Positions 8,727-18,763 of a stretch of DNA of 64,000 bases are shown piece after piece. The stretch's first letter is position 1. The number at the start of each line of letters is the position of its first letter. The stretch is taken from assembly GCA_046329235.1 (NCBI GenBank), contig JAXLVA010000001.1, positions 1,984,001 through 2,048,000 of the forward strand, read 5' to 3'. This DNA is from JALONH01 sp046329235 (lineage in GTDB: Bacteria > Bacteroidota > Bacteroidia > Cytophagales > Cytophagaceae). The notes beneath the pieces were generated by a model, which was not told the origin of the DNA, did not search any database, and saw only the letters and a program-made list of their open reading frames with translations. Both the position numbers and the translations under genes were made by a program.

Positions 8727-10628
8727 TCACTTCACCACTTGAATCCAGCCTTTTCTAGTACAGGTGTTGATGGTATACTGATAATAATACAATCCATCGG
8801 CTTGTTCTTCCTCAGGCCAGTTGTTTTGGTAATCCTTACTGGTAAATACTAAACTTCCCCAACTGTTATACACTTCCATTACACCCGCTTCCTCTCCTGC
8901 TTTCTTTATCTTGAATACATCGTTTTGTCCATCGCCATTTTGTGTTACTAAGTTGGGAAGCTCTAATTGCATATCTTGAATATAGATACTGTCTTGGAGA
9001 AAGCCACAATCAAACCGCATCCTTACCACATGCCAGCCTAATTGCGTGGTGGTAAATCTACCTGTACGCAAACCGGTATTCCATTCTATATCCAATGCTC
9101 CCACTAATCCATCCAGTGAGATGGTAATCGGTTCTCCACAATACCGGATCGTATCCTGTAATGGCGGTAGATATGGTTTAGCTTTTACTTCTATTACCTT
9201 TCTTGCCGTATCCGTTGCACATTTAAAATAGCGAATCAACTCTACCTCATAATTTCCTGCTTGTGCATAGGTATGAAAAACGTCCTGGTTTAAAATCCCC
9301 CGCACACTTTGACGTGTTCCATCCCCAAATATCCATACCGCAGAATCGCCTTGAATAGAAGAAGCCGGTCTTACTATACCTGACACTCCCGCACAGAAAT
9401 ATACATTAGGAATACCCACCTCTCCTATGTCATACACCGGTGTATGATAACCCGGTCTGTAGTAACTATACATATGATCATGTATAAATAGGTTGTAACC
9501 GATTCTACTGTTCTTATCTATGGTGTCAAATTGTGCATACGCTCCCTTAAGATTAGGATAGGTGATGCGTGTAAGCCACACCGCCGGCATACCCGGTATC
9601 ATAGGTAAATAAATACTGCCATCTTGACCATAGAGGTGGGCCGCAAAATCGGAAGATGGTCCGGTGTGACCACTGGTATTCATGGGGGATATTTCATAAC
9701 GACTGGCATAACAATTAGCACTATCCGGTTCTGTTACATCGTACTGTACTAAGCCCTGTAACCATTGATTACACGTATACACAAACTGACCCGAAGGAGA
9801 GAAAAAATAATTGATAGAAACACCTTCAATACCATATTTATAGCTTAGTGTTCCGTTCTCATTATCAAAATTCCATATACCTACTACCCCATTACCTCCA
9901 TTGGTAGCTGTAGCATGTAAACATGCAAGCTTATCACCTTGGGGTGAAAAGCGCAACTGAGGGGGGGGGTCAATCAAACTTAATTCTTTTGCAATGTTAT
10001 CTTTACTGATAACAGGACCTGTAATACCGCAAGAACTTACCAGATATGCCATAAACTCTTTGCGATGGAAATGATATGTCATTACCCAGGTATCCACATC
10101 ATTCTTATGCCGCACCGCTGCTATGTAACCGGAAGAACCTCCATGTAAAAACACATTCTTCTGTACCACCTTGCCCAATCCGCCATTCCCCTGCATATCT
10201 ACTAAGGCATAGCTTACAATAGAATCATGAGGAAAATTCCCAAACTGGGTACCTTTAGCATCACTGTAAAATAGATAATAATACCGCCCTCTACTCGCAG
10301 GTAATTCCACCCATACTGCTCCTTGAATTCCATTTCTATTGGCTAGTAAACCTTCTCCGTTCTCCATCACCTTCCCACTACGATCATAAATCGTTTCCAT
10401 GTTCGTATACAGTAACAGGTTCCCATCCCTGTCACATAACACCGGGGAAAAATCTTTAGAAGTTTGAATATTGGATATATTATTCGTATTCGTGTAGGTC
10501 TCTATCCCTTGCTCATTAAACTTGATTCCTGATTCTCTCCAATAAAAATATTGTGAGGCTTCTTTTTGTGCTTGCACTAATGGACGTATCCCATAAAATA
10601 GTATAGCTACTAGTACCAGTGTACGCAT
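8727..10628 (-). CDS. T9SS type B (gliding-motility-associated C-terminal domain) secreted protein with PKD domain
   Basis: The ATG at 10628 is chosen because it starts directly at a signal peptide (MRTLVLVAILFYG...QAQ); a longer frame opening at TTG 10670 adds only a charged stretch. 633 residues. The first two thirds are beta-rich and propeller-like. A PKD domain follows (SAVWIFGDGT...HTYAQAGNYEVEL). The C-terminus is a CHU_C/T9SS type B domain (NGDGQNDVF... EVYNSWGSLVF ... GLYYYQYTINT...GWIQVVK). Such proteins are exported by T9SS to the cell surface; the function of this one is unknown. The gene contains a run of nine C on its coding strand (9961-9969). The adjacent upstream gene is also a T9SS cargo, but a terminator-like hairpin separates them. 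Confidence 0.88.
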   Translation of the reverse strand: MRTLVLVAILFYGIRPLVQAQKEASQYFYWRESGIKFNEQGIETYTNTNNISNIQTSKDFSPVLCDRDGNLLLYTNMETIYDRSGKVMENGEGLLANRNGIQGAVWVELPASRGRYYYLFYSDAKGTQFGNFPHDSIVSYALVDMQGNGGLGKVVQKNVFLHGGSSGYIAAVRHKNDVDTWVMTYHFHRKEFMAYLVSSCGITGPVISKDNIAKELSLIDPPPQLRFSPQGDKLACLHATATNGGNGVVGIWNFDNENGTLSYKYGIEGVSINYFFSPSGQFVYTCNQWLQGLVQYDVTEPDSANCYASRYEISPMNTSGHTGPSSDFAAHLYGQDGSIYLPMIPGMPAVWLTRITYPNLKGAYAQFDTIDKNSRIGYNLFIHDHMYSYYRPGYHTPVYDIGEVGIPNVYFCAGVSGIVRPASSIQGDSAVWIFGDGTRQSVRGILNQDVFHTYAQAGNYEVELIRYFKCATDTARKVIEVKAKPYLPPLQDTIRYCGEPITISLDGLVGALDIEWNTGLRTGRFTTTQLGWHVVRMRFDCGFLQDSIYIQDMQLELPNLVTQNGDGQNDVFKIKKAGEEAGVMEVYNSWGSLVFTSKDYQNNWPEEEQADGLYYYQYTINTCTRKGWIQVVK

Positions 10629-10710
10629 TGGTATTGCTTTATCTTTAATATATCTCTCGCCCTTAATCAAATTGGCCTTTATTTAACGACAACACGGATT
10701 TAAAAGTATT

Positions 10711-10743
10711 AAAGGACGATACCAATATAAGATATCGTCCTTT
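10711..10743 (-). terminator. Probable terminator of the 933-residue T9SS gene
   Basis: An 11-bp inverted repeat, aaaggacgata at 10711-10721 and its complement at 10733-10743, lies just beyond the stop of the upstream minus-strand gene. The T-tract on that strand is interrupted, so strength is uncertain. Confidence 0.6.
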
Positions 10744-10766
10744 AATAAGTACCCTTAATGATTATA

Positions 10767-13568
10767 TTATTGCTTGATCAGTTTAGTGGAATAAATTATT
10801 TGACCATTTTGCTCCACCGTACATATGTACATACCTTGAGTCCAATCGGAAGTAGTAATGCTTCTTTCTTCAAATTGATATTCCTCTTTCATGACTACTC
10901 TACCATTCACATCCTGTATTTTTAACACCGCTGATCCACTCCCTTCCACTATAAGTGAAAATTGTTCATTAAAAGGATTGGGGAATGTTTTTCCGGCTGT
11001 AGTTGACTGTTTCCCATTACCTGCGGTATAGATTTGATTAGGTGAAGGAATATGATCGCTATCCTCTCCTATCATACGTAAAGGACTAGGGGTACAACCT
11101 TCAAAGTAGTATAAATTATACACCAGATTATTATCCCCTATATAGAATAAATGAGGTGCCTTGAATACTAAGCTGCGACCGGCTAGATCACCAAAAGACT
11201 GGGTAGCGGGTACATTCCCCCACTGATTAGTAGAGAAATTCACCACAAAATGTTGGTACACCCGATTATCATAACCGGTATAGTATAGAGTACCGGATGC
11301 GGTATTAATAGTGAAGCGTCCATCGCATCCGCGAGCACTCGGAATCTGAACCGATATAGGAGCATCATACCCGGTAGCATTCTTTTTACATACATAAATC
11401 CCCCCATCACACTGAGCAAAATACACATTACCTGCTGCGTCAAATTGGATGTCCGTGTAGCAGTTGATCGTATACAAGGACGTCAATGGAATACCTTTAT
11501 TAAATTGATTATTATCACTTAATTCTTTATAATAAAGAGCACTTTCCGTAGTATTCACATAAAACACTCGACCACTGTTAATACCTATATCGTACTTAGT
11601 TAGGAAATTCACATAGATTTTAGAAATTGAGCTTGGTGTTACCGGGTCCCATGAATAAATAAAATTATCAATACTGTTATGGTAAACTACCTTAGCTGTA
11701 TTTAATGTGCCTGCCGGGTCTACTTTAATCAAATCCGCATTAAGTCCACCAAATACAGGCAAATCAGACGTGGCTGTTAATCTGCGAATGTTGTTCGAGA
11801 CATCCACATAATACAATCCAAAAGCCGTTCCCGGTGCTGTAGCGACAGCATTGGTCCCGCTACGAACGCCATTATTAGGCTGAGGGAATACCGGGCTTGG
11901 CAGCCATTTGGACACTGTAGGTTCAAATCGATAATAGAATATACCGGTAGCACCACTTACTCTGTCTTGTCCTGCAAAATAGACATTCAGGTTATCCGTA
12001 ACACTTAAATTACTTATCACATTCCAGTTGTTTACATCGCTCAGCACACCGCTATTCCAGCCGGCACTGGTTACACTTGGGCCACCCATCACTATGGTGC
12101 TATTCGTAAAATCCGAACTACATTGTCTATTATCCGTAATAAACAACCGTACTTGATACGTACCCGGGCTTGCCGTAAACGTATTTCCGGGGGTGAATAC
12201 ATCGGTGGTGGCACTTGACCAAGAACCACCATTCACTGTTTGCCAAGTAATAGTAGCCGGTAAGGATTGTACGAGCACCACCGGTTCTAAGGTAATGGAA
12301 GGTAAACAAGAGGTTACTTGCGGATTCAAACGTACGTCTAATGGACCATTAGGAACGACGGAGAGCTGTATGGGACTACTCACCGTATTACAAGCACGTA
12401 TCACCACCTGACCTTGACCACCCGGTATAGTTCCATTATTTTTAATGTAACTATCCATGGTAAGACTATTCAAAAAGGCATTCGTGTATGTAAATTGTTG
12501 TAGACCACCTACTGAGGCAACAGAAGTTGCAGGTGCGTTAAAGGTTCTCCATCCCGGGGGTAAAGTCCAAGTATATTGCAAGTCCGGAATATTATTATAT
12601 TGAGGTACGGAGAGTTGATACCCGCTTTGATAAGCTTTGGGACACGAAGGCAGAAGGGAGACTGAAGTACCATTATTTATCCCATCTATTCTTATTTCAG
12701 CCGGCTGCAACGCAAATGGATTCGCAACTGTAATGGGGAAAGAGAAAACATGCGATCGACACGCTGTAGCTAAGGTACATGTCAATACCCAAGTACCCGG
12801 ACGATCTAAATAAGAAATATAAACGTTATTAGAGTTTCTATTTCCGTTAATCAAAGCGTTTTTTTCTGTTCCTAATGGATCGGTTAATCTCCAGTTGAAT
12901 AAGAAACCGGAAGTACTTAGAGTTGTTCCACTTTCACGAATTTCAAAATTACCACCGGAAGAACATGTAGGTAAATTTGTAGGATTGTTTATTTGAATAT
13001 CATTAGGATTAAAGGTTCGTTGCGTGTTTAATGTTTTATAATCAGTATAATCACATCTTCCAAACAAACCTCTTCTACTAATTTTATAATCAATCACATT
13101 GTAATATCTATTACCAAAATATACTTCCACACTTCTAGGTAAAGCCTCTGTTTTTTTACTTGGCAGGATGGATGTTTTTACACTTTGTGAAAATCCGGGT
13201 TGGTTATAATAAAAGGTCACTTCATCATTATCCAATCCAATCGTTTTAAAATAAATTCGTGTAGGATAATAGTTTTCGATTAATGTAATATCACTTGCAC
13301 TTAAATCTCGTTTAATTACAAAATCTCTAGCGTATGTTCTAGCATCAGTGCCGTTAATTTTAGTTAATGCATTTCCCGTATTGGTACTCCAATCTACATA
13401 ATCAAACCTATAAGGGAATCCGATACTGGCAGATGAAGTGTACGTGTAATAATTCCCGGGACAAATATTTTGTTGACCGGAAACAGAGGGGTTCCCAAGA
13501 CAAACTTGCCCAAAGGAATAATAAGAAGTAAGCAACAATAGTTGTACTAAGAGTACTAGTTTTTTCAT
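10767..13568 (-). CDS. Large secreted protein with T9SS type A sorting domain
   Basis: 933 residues with a signal peptide (MKKLVLLVQLLLLTSYYSFG). Residues about 22-500 form several beta-sandwich, PKD/Ig-like segments rich in Thr, Ser and Asn. About 500-830 contain repeated short beta strands (VYFAGQDRVSG, GLYYVDVSNNI, NVYFAQCDGG, LYYTGYDNR), suggesting a tectonin/six-bladed propeller-type carbohydrate- or surface-binding fold. The C-terminus (about 860-933) is a T9SS type A domain (TFPNPFNEQFSLIV ... IIYSTKLIKQ). An adhesin or surface-binding role is plausible but unproven. The start is supported by the signal peptide. Confidence 0.85.
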   Translation of the reverse strand: MKKLVLLVQLLLLTSYYSFGQVCLGNPSVSGQQNICPGNYYTYTSSASIGFPYRFDYVDWSTNTGNALTKINGTDARTYARDFVIKRDLSASDITLIENYYPTRIYFKTIGLDNDEVTFYYNQPGFSQSVKTSILPSKKTEALPRSVEVYFGNRYYNVIDYKISRRGLFGRCDYTDYKTLNTQRTFNPNDIQINNPTNLPTCSSGGNFEIRESGTTLSTSGFLFNWRLTDPLGTEKNALINGNRNSNNVYISYLDRPGTWVLTCTLATACRSHVFSFPITVANPFALQPAEIRIDGINNGTSVSLLPSCPKAYQSGYQLSVPQYNNIPDLQYTWTLPPGWRTFNAPATSVASVGGLQQFTYTNAFLNSLTMDSYIKNNGTIPGGQGQVVIRACNTVSSPIQLSVVPNGPLDVRLNPQVTSCLPSITLEPVVLVQSLPATITWQTVNGGSWSSATTDVFTPGNTFTASPGTYQVRLFITDNRQCSSDFTNSTIVMGGPSVTSAGWNSGVLSDVNNWNVISNLSVTDNLNVYFAGQDRVSGATGIFYYRFEPTVSKWLPSPVFPQPNNGVRSGTNAVATAPGTAFGLYYVDVSNNIRRLTATSDLPVFGGLNADLIKVDPAGTLNTAKVVYHNSIDNFIYSWDPVTPSSISKIYVNFLTKYDIGINSGRVFYVNTTESALYYKELSDNNQFNKGIPLTSLYTINCYTDIQFDAAGNVYFAQCDGGIYVCKKNATGYDAPISVQIPSARGCDGRFTINTASGTLYYTGYDNRVYQHFVVNFSTNQWGNVPATQSFGDLAGRSLVFKAPHLFYIGDNNLVYNLYYFEGCTPSPLRMIGEDSDHIPSPNQIYTAGNGKQSTTAGKTFPNPFNEQFSLIVEGSGSAVLKIQDVNGRVVMKEEYQFEERSITTSDWTQGMYICTVEQNGQIIYSTKLIKQ

Positions 13569-13572
13569 AAAA

Positions 13573-13621
13573 GTATGGTTTAAAAAATAGCATGGTTTAA
13601 AAATAGTATGGTTTAAAAATA
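13573..13621. repeat. Three tandem 16-17 bp repeats before the 933-residue T9SS gene
   Basis: Units gtatggtttaaaaaata, gcatggtttaaaaata and gtatggtttaaaaata lie head to tail from 5 bp upstream of the start codon. They fall in the 5' untranslated region and may alter mRNA folding or initiation. They differ only by one A and one T/C. Confidence 0.8.
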
Positions 13622-13805
13622 CTATTCATATTCAAAGATATGAATCGATATTTGGAATTAAAAATAGAAATTATCACTCCTTTGTTTCATCATATTCTTT
13701 CCAAAATAAATACTAAAAACACACGAAGAATTTATTAACTAAAGTTTGAGATTAATTTAAGAAATTTGATTTCGGATTTATTTACCGTCAAGTATAGATA
13801 AACAT

Positions 13806-14609
13806 ATGTCCACTTATAAAATGATCGTCTTGGATATGGACGATACCCTCCTTACCGATCATCACACCATTTCCGATCGAAACAAACAAGCTCTGCTAGC
13901 CGCGCAAGAAAAGGGCATTTATGTTGTCTTAGCCAGTGGCCGCCCCACTCCTGCCATGACGACCTATGCGAAGGATTTACAGTTAGACGAATATAAATCT
14001 CATATCATCTCTTTTAATGGTGCCGTGATAACAGATATGCACTCCGGTGAAGACTGGTTTACACAAAGTTTATCAGTGGAAGATATACATCAACTATACG
14101 ATTACAGTAAAGAATTTAAAGTTGACATCATTACTTACTTGGACGGTCAAATCATTTCTGAACGTGATTCCAATTACATAGGAGTAGAAAAAAAGATAAC
14201 GGGAATGCCTTTAAAGAAGGTGAGTAACTTTAAAACTGCGGTAGACCGTTCCGCTATTAAGTGTATACTTTTGGAAGAGCCAAACTACTTAAAAGAAGTA
14301 GAAGCTGAGTTAAAAAAACTATTACCTCATAAAAGCATCGCCACCTCCAAACCCTTCTTTTTAGAGGTAACTCAGCATGGAATTGATAAAGCAGCGAGTC
14401 TGGATAAGCTTGCTAAATCACTACACATTTCACCATCAGAAATTATAGCCGTTGGGAATGCAGGGAACGATTTATCCATGGTTCAATATGCAGGTATGGG
14501 CGTATGGGTAGACAACGTAACACCGGAATTACGACACCTAGCCGACCTGATAGTCGCCAGTAACAACGATGACGGCGTAGCGGAGGTGGTAGAAAAATTC
14601 CTACTATAA
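13806..14609 (+). CDS. HAD superfamily (Cof-type, IIB) phosphatase
   Basis: 267 residues, typical for the YidA/Cof group. Motif I is LDMDDTLL (residues about 9-16) with the nucleophile Asp and acid/base Asp. Motif II is the Ser in VVLASGRP (about 40-47). The C2B cap follows, and motif IV is VGNAGNDLSMVQYAG (about 218-232), where GNAGND replaces the usual GDxxND. These cytosolic Mg2+-dependent enzymes dephosphorylate sugar phosphates, flavin precursors or pyridoxal phosphate; the substrate cannot be told from sequence. The gene stands alone. Confidence 0.93.
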   Translation: MSTYKMIVLDMDDTLLTDHHTISDRNKQALLAAQEKGIYVVLASGRPTPAMTTYAKDLQLDEYKSHIISFNGAVITDMHSGEDWFTQSLSVEDIHQLYDYSKEFKVDIITYLDGQIISERDSNYIGVEKKITGMPLKKVSNFKTAVDRSAIKCILLEEPNYLKEVEAELKKLLPHKSIATSKPFFLEVTQHGIDKAASLDKLAKSLHISPSEIIAVGNAGNDLSMVQYAGMGVWVDNVTPELRHLADLIVASNNDDGVAEVVEKFLL

Positions 14610-14641
14610 CTAGTAATAATTCTATACTTTCATTTCTTTTC

Positions 14642-14649
14642 TACATTTG
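14642..14649 (+). promoter_or_regulatory. Possible Bacteroidota -7 promoter element before the SulP gene
   Basis: TACATTTG fits TAnnTTTG, 98 bp before the start codon. No clear TTG at -33 was found, so support is partial. Confidence 0.35.
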
Positions 14650-14747
14650 TTATAAAAATATTACAACGCACATGAGTTGTAAAGAGTTCTTTCTAAATTG
14701 AAAGTACCCTTTTATTACCTGCGTATTGACCCACGCAGTATCAACTT

Positions 14748-17036
14748 ATGAGTATTGAAAACAATCTGATGTATGAGACAGATCAGGACGAGTATGTCTC
14801 AGCGGAAACGCAATCGCGTTTTAAGTTCCTCAACAATTCTACCTCCAAAGAAGGCCTAAAATCATATCTTGGTAGTGACTTACTATCAGGCTTTATCGTA
14901 GCCTTAGTAGCACTTCCATTAAATATTGGTATTGCCTATGCTAGCGGTTTCCCCGCTCTTTCCGGTATTTACACTACGCTTATCGGTGGGCTTATTATCT
15001 CCTTTATTGCCGGCACTCACTTAGATATCAAAGGAACTTCCAGTGGTTTATATTTTATCATAGCTACTGCAGTACACTATTTTGCTACTCAGTACGGACC
15101 TGATGGGGCCATATCTTTTGTACTTGCTTGCTTGTTTGGAGCCGCCTGTATTCAGTTGTTATTTGCCATTGCCCGCTTAGGATTCATAGGTGACATCTTT
15201 CCTTCTTCAGCCATCCTTGGAATGATGGCCAGTTTTGGATTAATGTTAGCCTTAAAGCAAGTATATATATTCTTAGGCTCCAATGTAGAGTCTAAAGGAA
15301 CCGTTGAATTAATCACCCATCTTCCCAAAGCACTTCAAACGCTTACTATGCCGGTAACCATTATCGGGATAGTATCCTTGTTAATCATGATACTTTGCGG
15401 ATATCTTCCGGATTCATTAAAGTATAAAATACCGGGACCTCTAATTGTATTAATTGTTACCATACCGCTTTCCCTTTGGCTGGAAATCCCTGCCTTAGAT
15501 CAAAAAGCAGGTGGAGCATTTCTAGTGTCCATACCCGGAAACCTTTTAGAGGGAGTTATGTTTCCAAACTTCACTCATTTTCTTACTCCTGAATCATTAG
15601 GCTTTGTCTTCTTAATTGCTTTCGCAGGCTCCGTAGAAACCATCACCAGTTCTAAAGCCTTAGAGATGGCGGATCCTTTAAAAAGAAAAACCAGATTAAA
15701 CAAAGACTTATTTGCGATTGGGATTGGCAATATCATTCTATCTTCCATAGGTGGCTTACCTATGACTTCCGATGCAAAGAGAGGTATGATTAACGTTAAC
15801 TTTGGTGCTAAAACAGCTTGGTCAAATGTATTTCATGCAGCCTTTCTTTTATTGATTGTGGTAGCAGCCGGACCATTAATCAAATATGTACCATTGTCGG
15901 CCTTCGCAGGTATTTTAATTTATTTCTCGTACAAATTAATTTCTCCCAAACAAATTTCATCCACTTACAATGTGGGTAAAGAACAATTGATTGTATTCCT
16001 AGCTACATTGGTTACTTGTATGTTTACCAACCTTGTTATTGGTTTAATTGTTGGGATTATTTTAGAACTAATTATTTATCTATCTCTTGGAATTAAAATT
16101 CAAGAGATGTTTAAAGGGAACTATAAAGTATCTGAGTTAAAAGATCATAAATACAGAATCATGGTTTCCAATGCTGCCATATTCAGTAACTTCTATTCTT
16201 TCAAAAAGATATCGGAAACGCTTCCTCCGGATGCGCGCTTGATGATTAATTTTGCGGACTCCAAATTAATTGACCACACCTTCATTACCCAGCTTAACTT
16301 CTTCGAAGAAAAATTAGTGAGCCAAGGAGGAAGTCTGGAATTAGAGGGATTGGATTACCACTTTAACTTAGGTGATCACCCACTGGCTTCTCGCCGTATT
16401 ATCGATTTACCGTTGCAATTAAAGCCACGCCAAGAATCGCTGATGCAATATGCGGTAGAGAAATCGTGGAAGTTTGATGCTCGAAGCTTAAGTAACGTTT
16501 CTAAGTACGAACAATTCATGGCTACCAAGCACATGAAAATTGTAGCGTTAGAAAATGTCATGACTGGAATTTACCGTTCTGTTCATTTTGAAATCAGTGA
16601 CCCTATTGTACACCACACCTTTAATCATCGAGTACAAAAACTTAAAATGACAGCCGCATTTGTGTCTGTAGAAGGTTTACCTATTCCGGATTTCATCTTA
16701 GAACCGGATGGCTTTACCGATGACTTTGCTCACGACCCAACTTTTAAATTACAGGACATCAACTTCGAACAACATAGTACTTTCTCTTTCTATTACTTAC
16801 TAACAGGTACAGATGAAAATAAAATTCGAAACTTCTTCAGCCCTGATTTAATTAAGTTATTTGAACGTAACAAAGGGTACAGAGTAGAATGTCACAACAA
16901 CAGTTTATTTATCTATACCAAAGCGCGCCGTATCAAACCGGAACATATGGATACTCTATATGAGTTCCTGCAAGCACTGATTGACATCTTGATGCAAAAA
17001 GTTTACAAATCGCATCCATCGAATTACATACCATAA
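14748..17036 (+). CDS. SulP family inorganic anion transporter
   Basis: 762 residues. After about 40 cytosolic residues comes the SulP membrane domain (LLSGFIVALVALPLNIGIAYASG near 45-68 and about a dozen further hydrophobic segments to about 450). SulP proteins move sulfate, bicarbonate or other anions with H+ or Na+. Residues about 465-560 resemble a STAS domain (ARLMINFADSKLIDHTFITQ). An extra 200-residue cytosolic tail follows, which is longer than the classical SulP-STAS layout. No carbonic anhydrase or sulfur-assimilation gene is adjacent, so the substrate remains open. A hairpin terminator follows immediately. Confidence 0.92.
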   Translation: MSIENNLMYETDQDEYVSAETQSRFKFLNNSTSKEGLKSYLGSDLLSGFIVALVALPLNIGIAYASGFPALSGIYTTLIGGLIISFIAGTHLDIKGTSSGLYFIIATAVHYFATQYGPDGAISFVLACLFGAACIQLLFAIARLGFIGDIFPSSAILGMMASFGLMLALKQVYIFLGSNVESKGTVELITHLPKALQTLTMPVTIIGIVSLLIMILCGYLPDSLKYKIPGPLIVLIVTIPLSLWLEIPALDQKAGGAFLVSIPGNLLEGVMFPNFTHFLTPESLGFVFLIAFAGSVETITSSKALEMADPLKRKTRLNKDLFAIGIGNIILSSIGGLPMTSDAKRGMINVNFGAKTAWSNVFHAAFLLLIVVAAGPLIKYVPLSAFAGILIYFSYKLISPKQISSTYNVGKEQLIVFLATLVTCMFTNLVIGLIVGIILELIIYLSLGIKIQEMFKGNYKVSELKDHKYRIMVSNAAIFSNFYSFKKISETLPPDARLMINFADSKLIDHTFITQLNFFEEKLVSQGGSLELEGLDYHFNLGDHPLASRRIIDLPLQLKPRQESLMQYAVEKSWKFDARSLSNVSKYEQFMATKHMKIVALENVMTGIYRSVHFEISDPIVHHTFNHRVQKLKMTAAFVSVEGLPIPDFILEPDGFTDDFAHDPTFKLQDINFEQHSTFSFYYLLTGTDENKIRNFFSPDLIKLFERNKGYRVECHNNSLFIYTKARRIKPEHMDTLYEFLQALIDILMQKVYKSHPSNYIP

Positions 17037-17072
17037 TAAAAAAGGGGAGTGAACCTTCACTCCCTTTTTTAT
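17037..17072 (+). terminator. Intrinsic terminator after the SulP gene
   Basis: ggggagtgaa and ttcactccc pair with a two-base loop and are followed by six T. The stem starts within ten bases of the stop codon. Confidence 0.88.
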
Positions 17073-17310
17073 TACTTACTTCCATCTACCTTCTCTGCGC
17101 TACTTCCATTTTTTTATAATCACACCTACCTACATATCTATTCTATCAAGAATAACTCATCTATTAGTAGTGTACCTCCAAAATCCTACATGGTGTTATT
17201 ATATTTCGAGAACTAGATTCGCCCATTAACTTTAACACTACAACCAAACAACTTATAATGGAGGTTAGATTATACTTAATCAGCATTATAATTCTGTTCG
17301 TAGGGATATA
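17073..17310. other. Intergenic stretch with a possible 17-codon ORF
   Basis: The region between the SulP and amt genes holds no ordinary gene. At 17258-17311 on the plus strand an ATG opens a 17-codon frame (MEVRLYLISIIILFVGI) that ends exactly at the following terminator. The peptide would be a single hydrophobic helix with a charged start. Its reality is uncertain. Confidence 0.3.
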
Positions 17311-17345
17311 AAAAAAGGGAGTAACAAGTACTCCCTTTTTCATAG
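17311..17345. terminator. Bidirectional terminator downstream of amt
   Basis: aaaaagggagta and tactccctttt form a 12-bp stem with a short loop and A/T runs on both sides. It lies about 25 bp past the amt stop codon on the minus strand. Confidence 0.85.
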
Positions 17346-17368
17346 TAAAACGCCTTGCCTTAAAAATA

Positions 17369-18763
17369 TTATTTCGTCATAAAGTTTGGATAGGCTTCCA
17401 TATAGTGTTCTTTGGCATCCAATCCATAGATTTCTTCTTCTAAATCTACACGTAATCCTAATGTCACTTTTATAATAAAGAACACGATGAAGGAAAGTAG
17501 GAAAGCCGCAGCTCCGCAAGCTCCAATACCAATCAACTGAGCTATTACTTGATCTACGCCTCTGGACATACCAAATAATCCCACAGCTAAGGTACCCCAA
17601 ACACCACACACTAAGTGTACAGATAAGGCACCTACCGGATCATCAATTTTCACTTTATCAAAGAACATTACCGACAATACTACTAATATACCACTCACAA
17701 TACCTATAAATATAGAGTCAACAATTCCCATTTGATCAGCACCGGCGGTAATACCTACCAAGCCTGCTAAGATACCATTCAACACCATGGTTAAGTCAAA
17801 ACTTTTATTGACCATAAAGATAGTGATAGTAGCCGCTAAAGCTCCGCCCGATGCAGAAAGACACGTAGTTACTAATACACGAGATACTAAGCCCGGATCT
17901 GCAGATAACACAGAACCACCGTTAAATCCAAACCATCCTAACCAAAGCATGAAAGTACCAATTACGGCACTTGTCATGTTGTGACCTTGAATTGGTTTAA
18001 TTCTTCCTTTGTCATATTTACCATGACGAGCACCAAGTAATAATACACCTGCTAAGGCCGCCCAACCACCTACAGAGTGTACCAATGTAGAACCGGCAAA
18101 ATCTTTAAAGTCCAACGTATTTAACCAACCATATCCCCATTTCCAACTTCCAATGATAGGATATATAAATGCGGTAAACACCAAACTGAATATAATAAAA
18201 GATACCAACTTGATTCTTTCAGCAACAGCACCGGATACGATGGTTGCTGCAGTGGCAGCGAACATCGCTTGGAATAAGAAATCTGTCCAATAGGTCATTC
18301 CGGCATTGTATTCAACCGTCTCACCATTTTCCGGCATATTTAATCCCACACCATTCATTCCTAGAAACTCCATAGACCCCTGCTCAAAGCCCGGATACAT
18401 CAAACTAAATCCAATCAAGGCGTGTGTTAACATACCTATAGCGGGTATGATAGAATTTTTAAACAAAACATTCGTTGTGTTTTTGGCTTGTGTTAAACCG
18501 GACTCAAGTGTAGCAAAGCCCAAGTGCATAATAAAGACTAGAGCGGTAGCCACCATCATCCAGGTGTTATTGGAAACGAAGTTAGAATTAGCAATGGAAG
18601 TATTGGTCATAGCTAATTCAGTTCTTGTTTTGTACATCATGTCATTTGTGGCATGAATGGAATCTTTTAAGGCAGCTTGGACAGAGGTTAAGCTATCCAA
18701 GTAAAACTGCTGCTTAGCAAGCAACAGTGAATCGAAGGCTTCTTGCGATAATAAATCTGGCAT
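17369..18763 (-). CDS. amt: Ammonium transporter (Amt family)
   Basis: 464 residues. An N-terminal extension of about 65 residues, probably extracytoplasmic, precedes the usual eleven-helix Amt core, which begins near NTWMMVATALVFIMHLGFATLESGL. Pore histidines are expected in STLVHSVGGWAALAG and GALSVHLVCGVWGTLAVGLF. The protein conducts ammonium or ammonia across the inner membrane. The PII gene lies directly upstream on the same strand with a 112-bp gap, the classical glnK-amt pairing in which PII gates the channel. A terminator follows. Regulation by nitrogen status is inferred from this pairing and from the palindromes before the PII gene. Confidence 0.96.
   Translation of the reverse strand: MPDLLSQEAFDSLLLAKQQFYLDSLTSVQAALKDSIHATNDMMYKTRTELAMTNTSIANSNFVSNNTWMMVATALVFIMHLGFATLESGLTQAKNTTNVLFKNSIIPAIGMLTHALIGFSLMYPGFEQGSMEFLGMNGVGLNMPENGETVEYNAGMTYWTDFLFQAMFAATAATIVSGAVAERIKLVSFIIFSLVFTAFIYPIIGSWKWGYGWLNTLDFKDFAGSTLVHSVGGWAALAGVLLLGARHGKYDKGRIKPIQGHNMTSAVIGTFMLWLGWFGFNGGSVLSADPGLVSRVLVTTCLSASGGALAATITIFMVNKSFDLTMVLNGILAGLVGITAGADQMGIVDSIFIGIVSGILVVLSVMFFDKVKIDDPVGALSVHLVCGVWGTLAVGLFGMSRGVDQVIAQLIGIGACGAAAFLLSFIVFFIIKVTLGLRVDLEEEIYGLDAKEHYMEAYPNFMTK

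Noticed and set aside
10629..10670. 14-residue N-terminal extension of the T9SS type B protein
   Set aside because: It begins with TTG and places charged residues before a good signal peptide; ATG 10628 is better.
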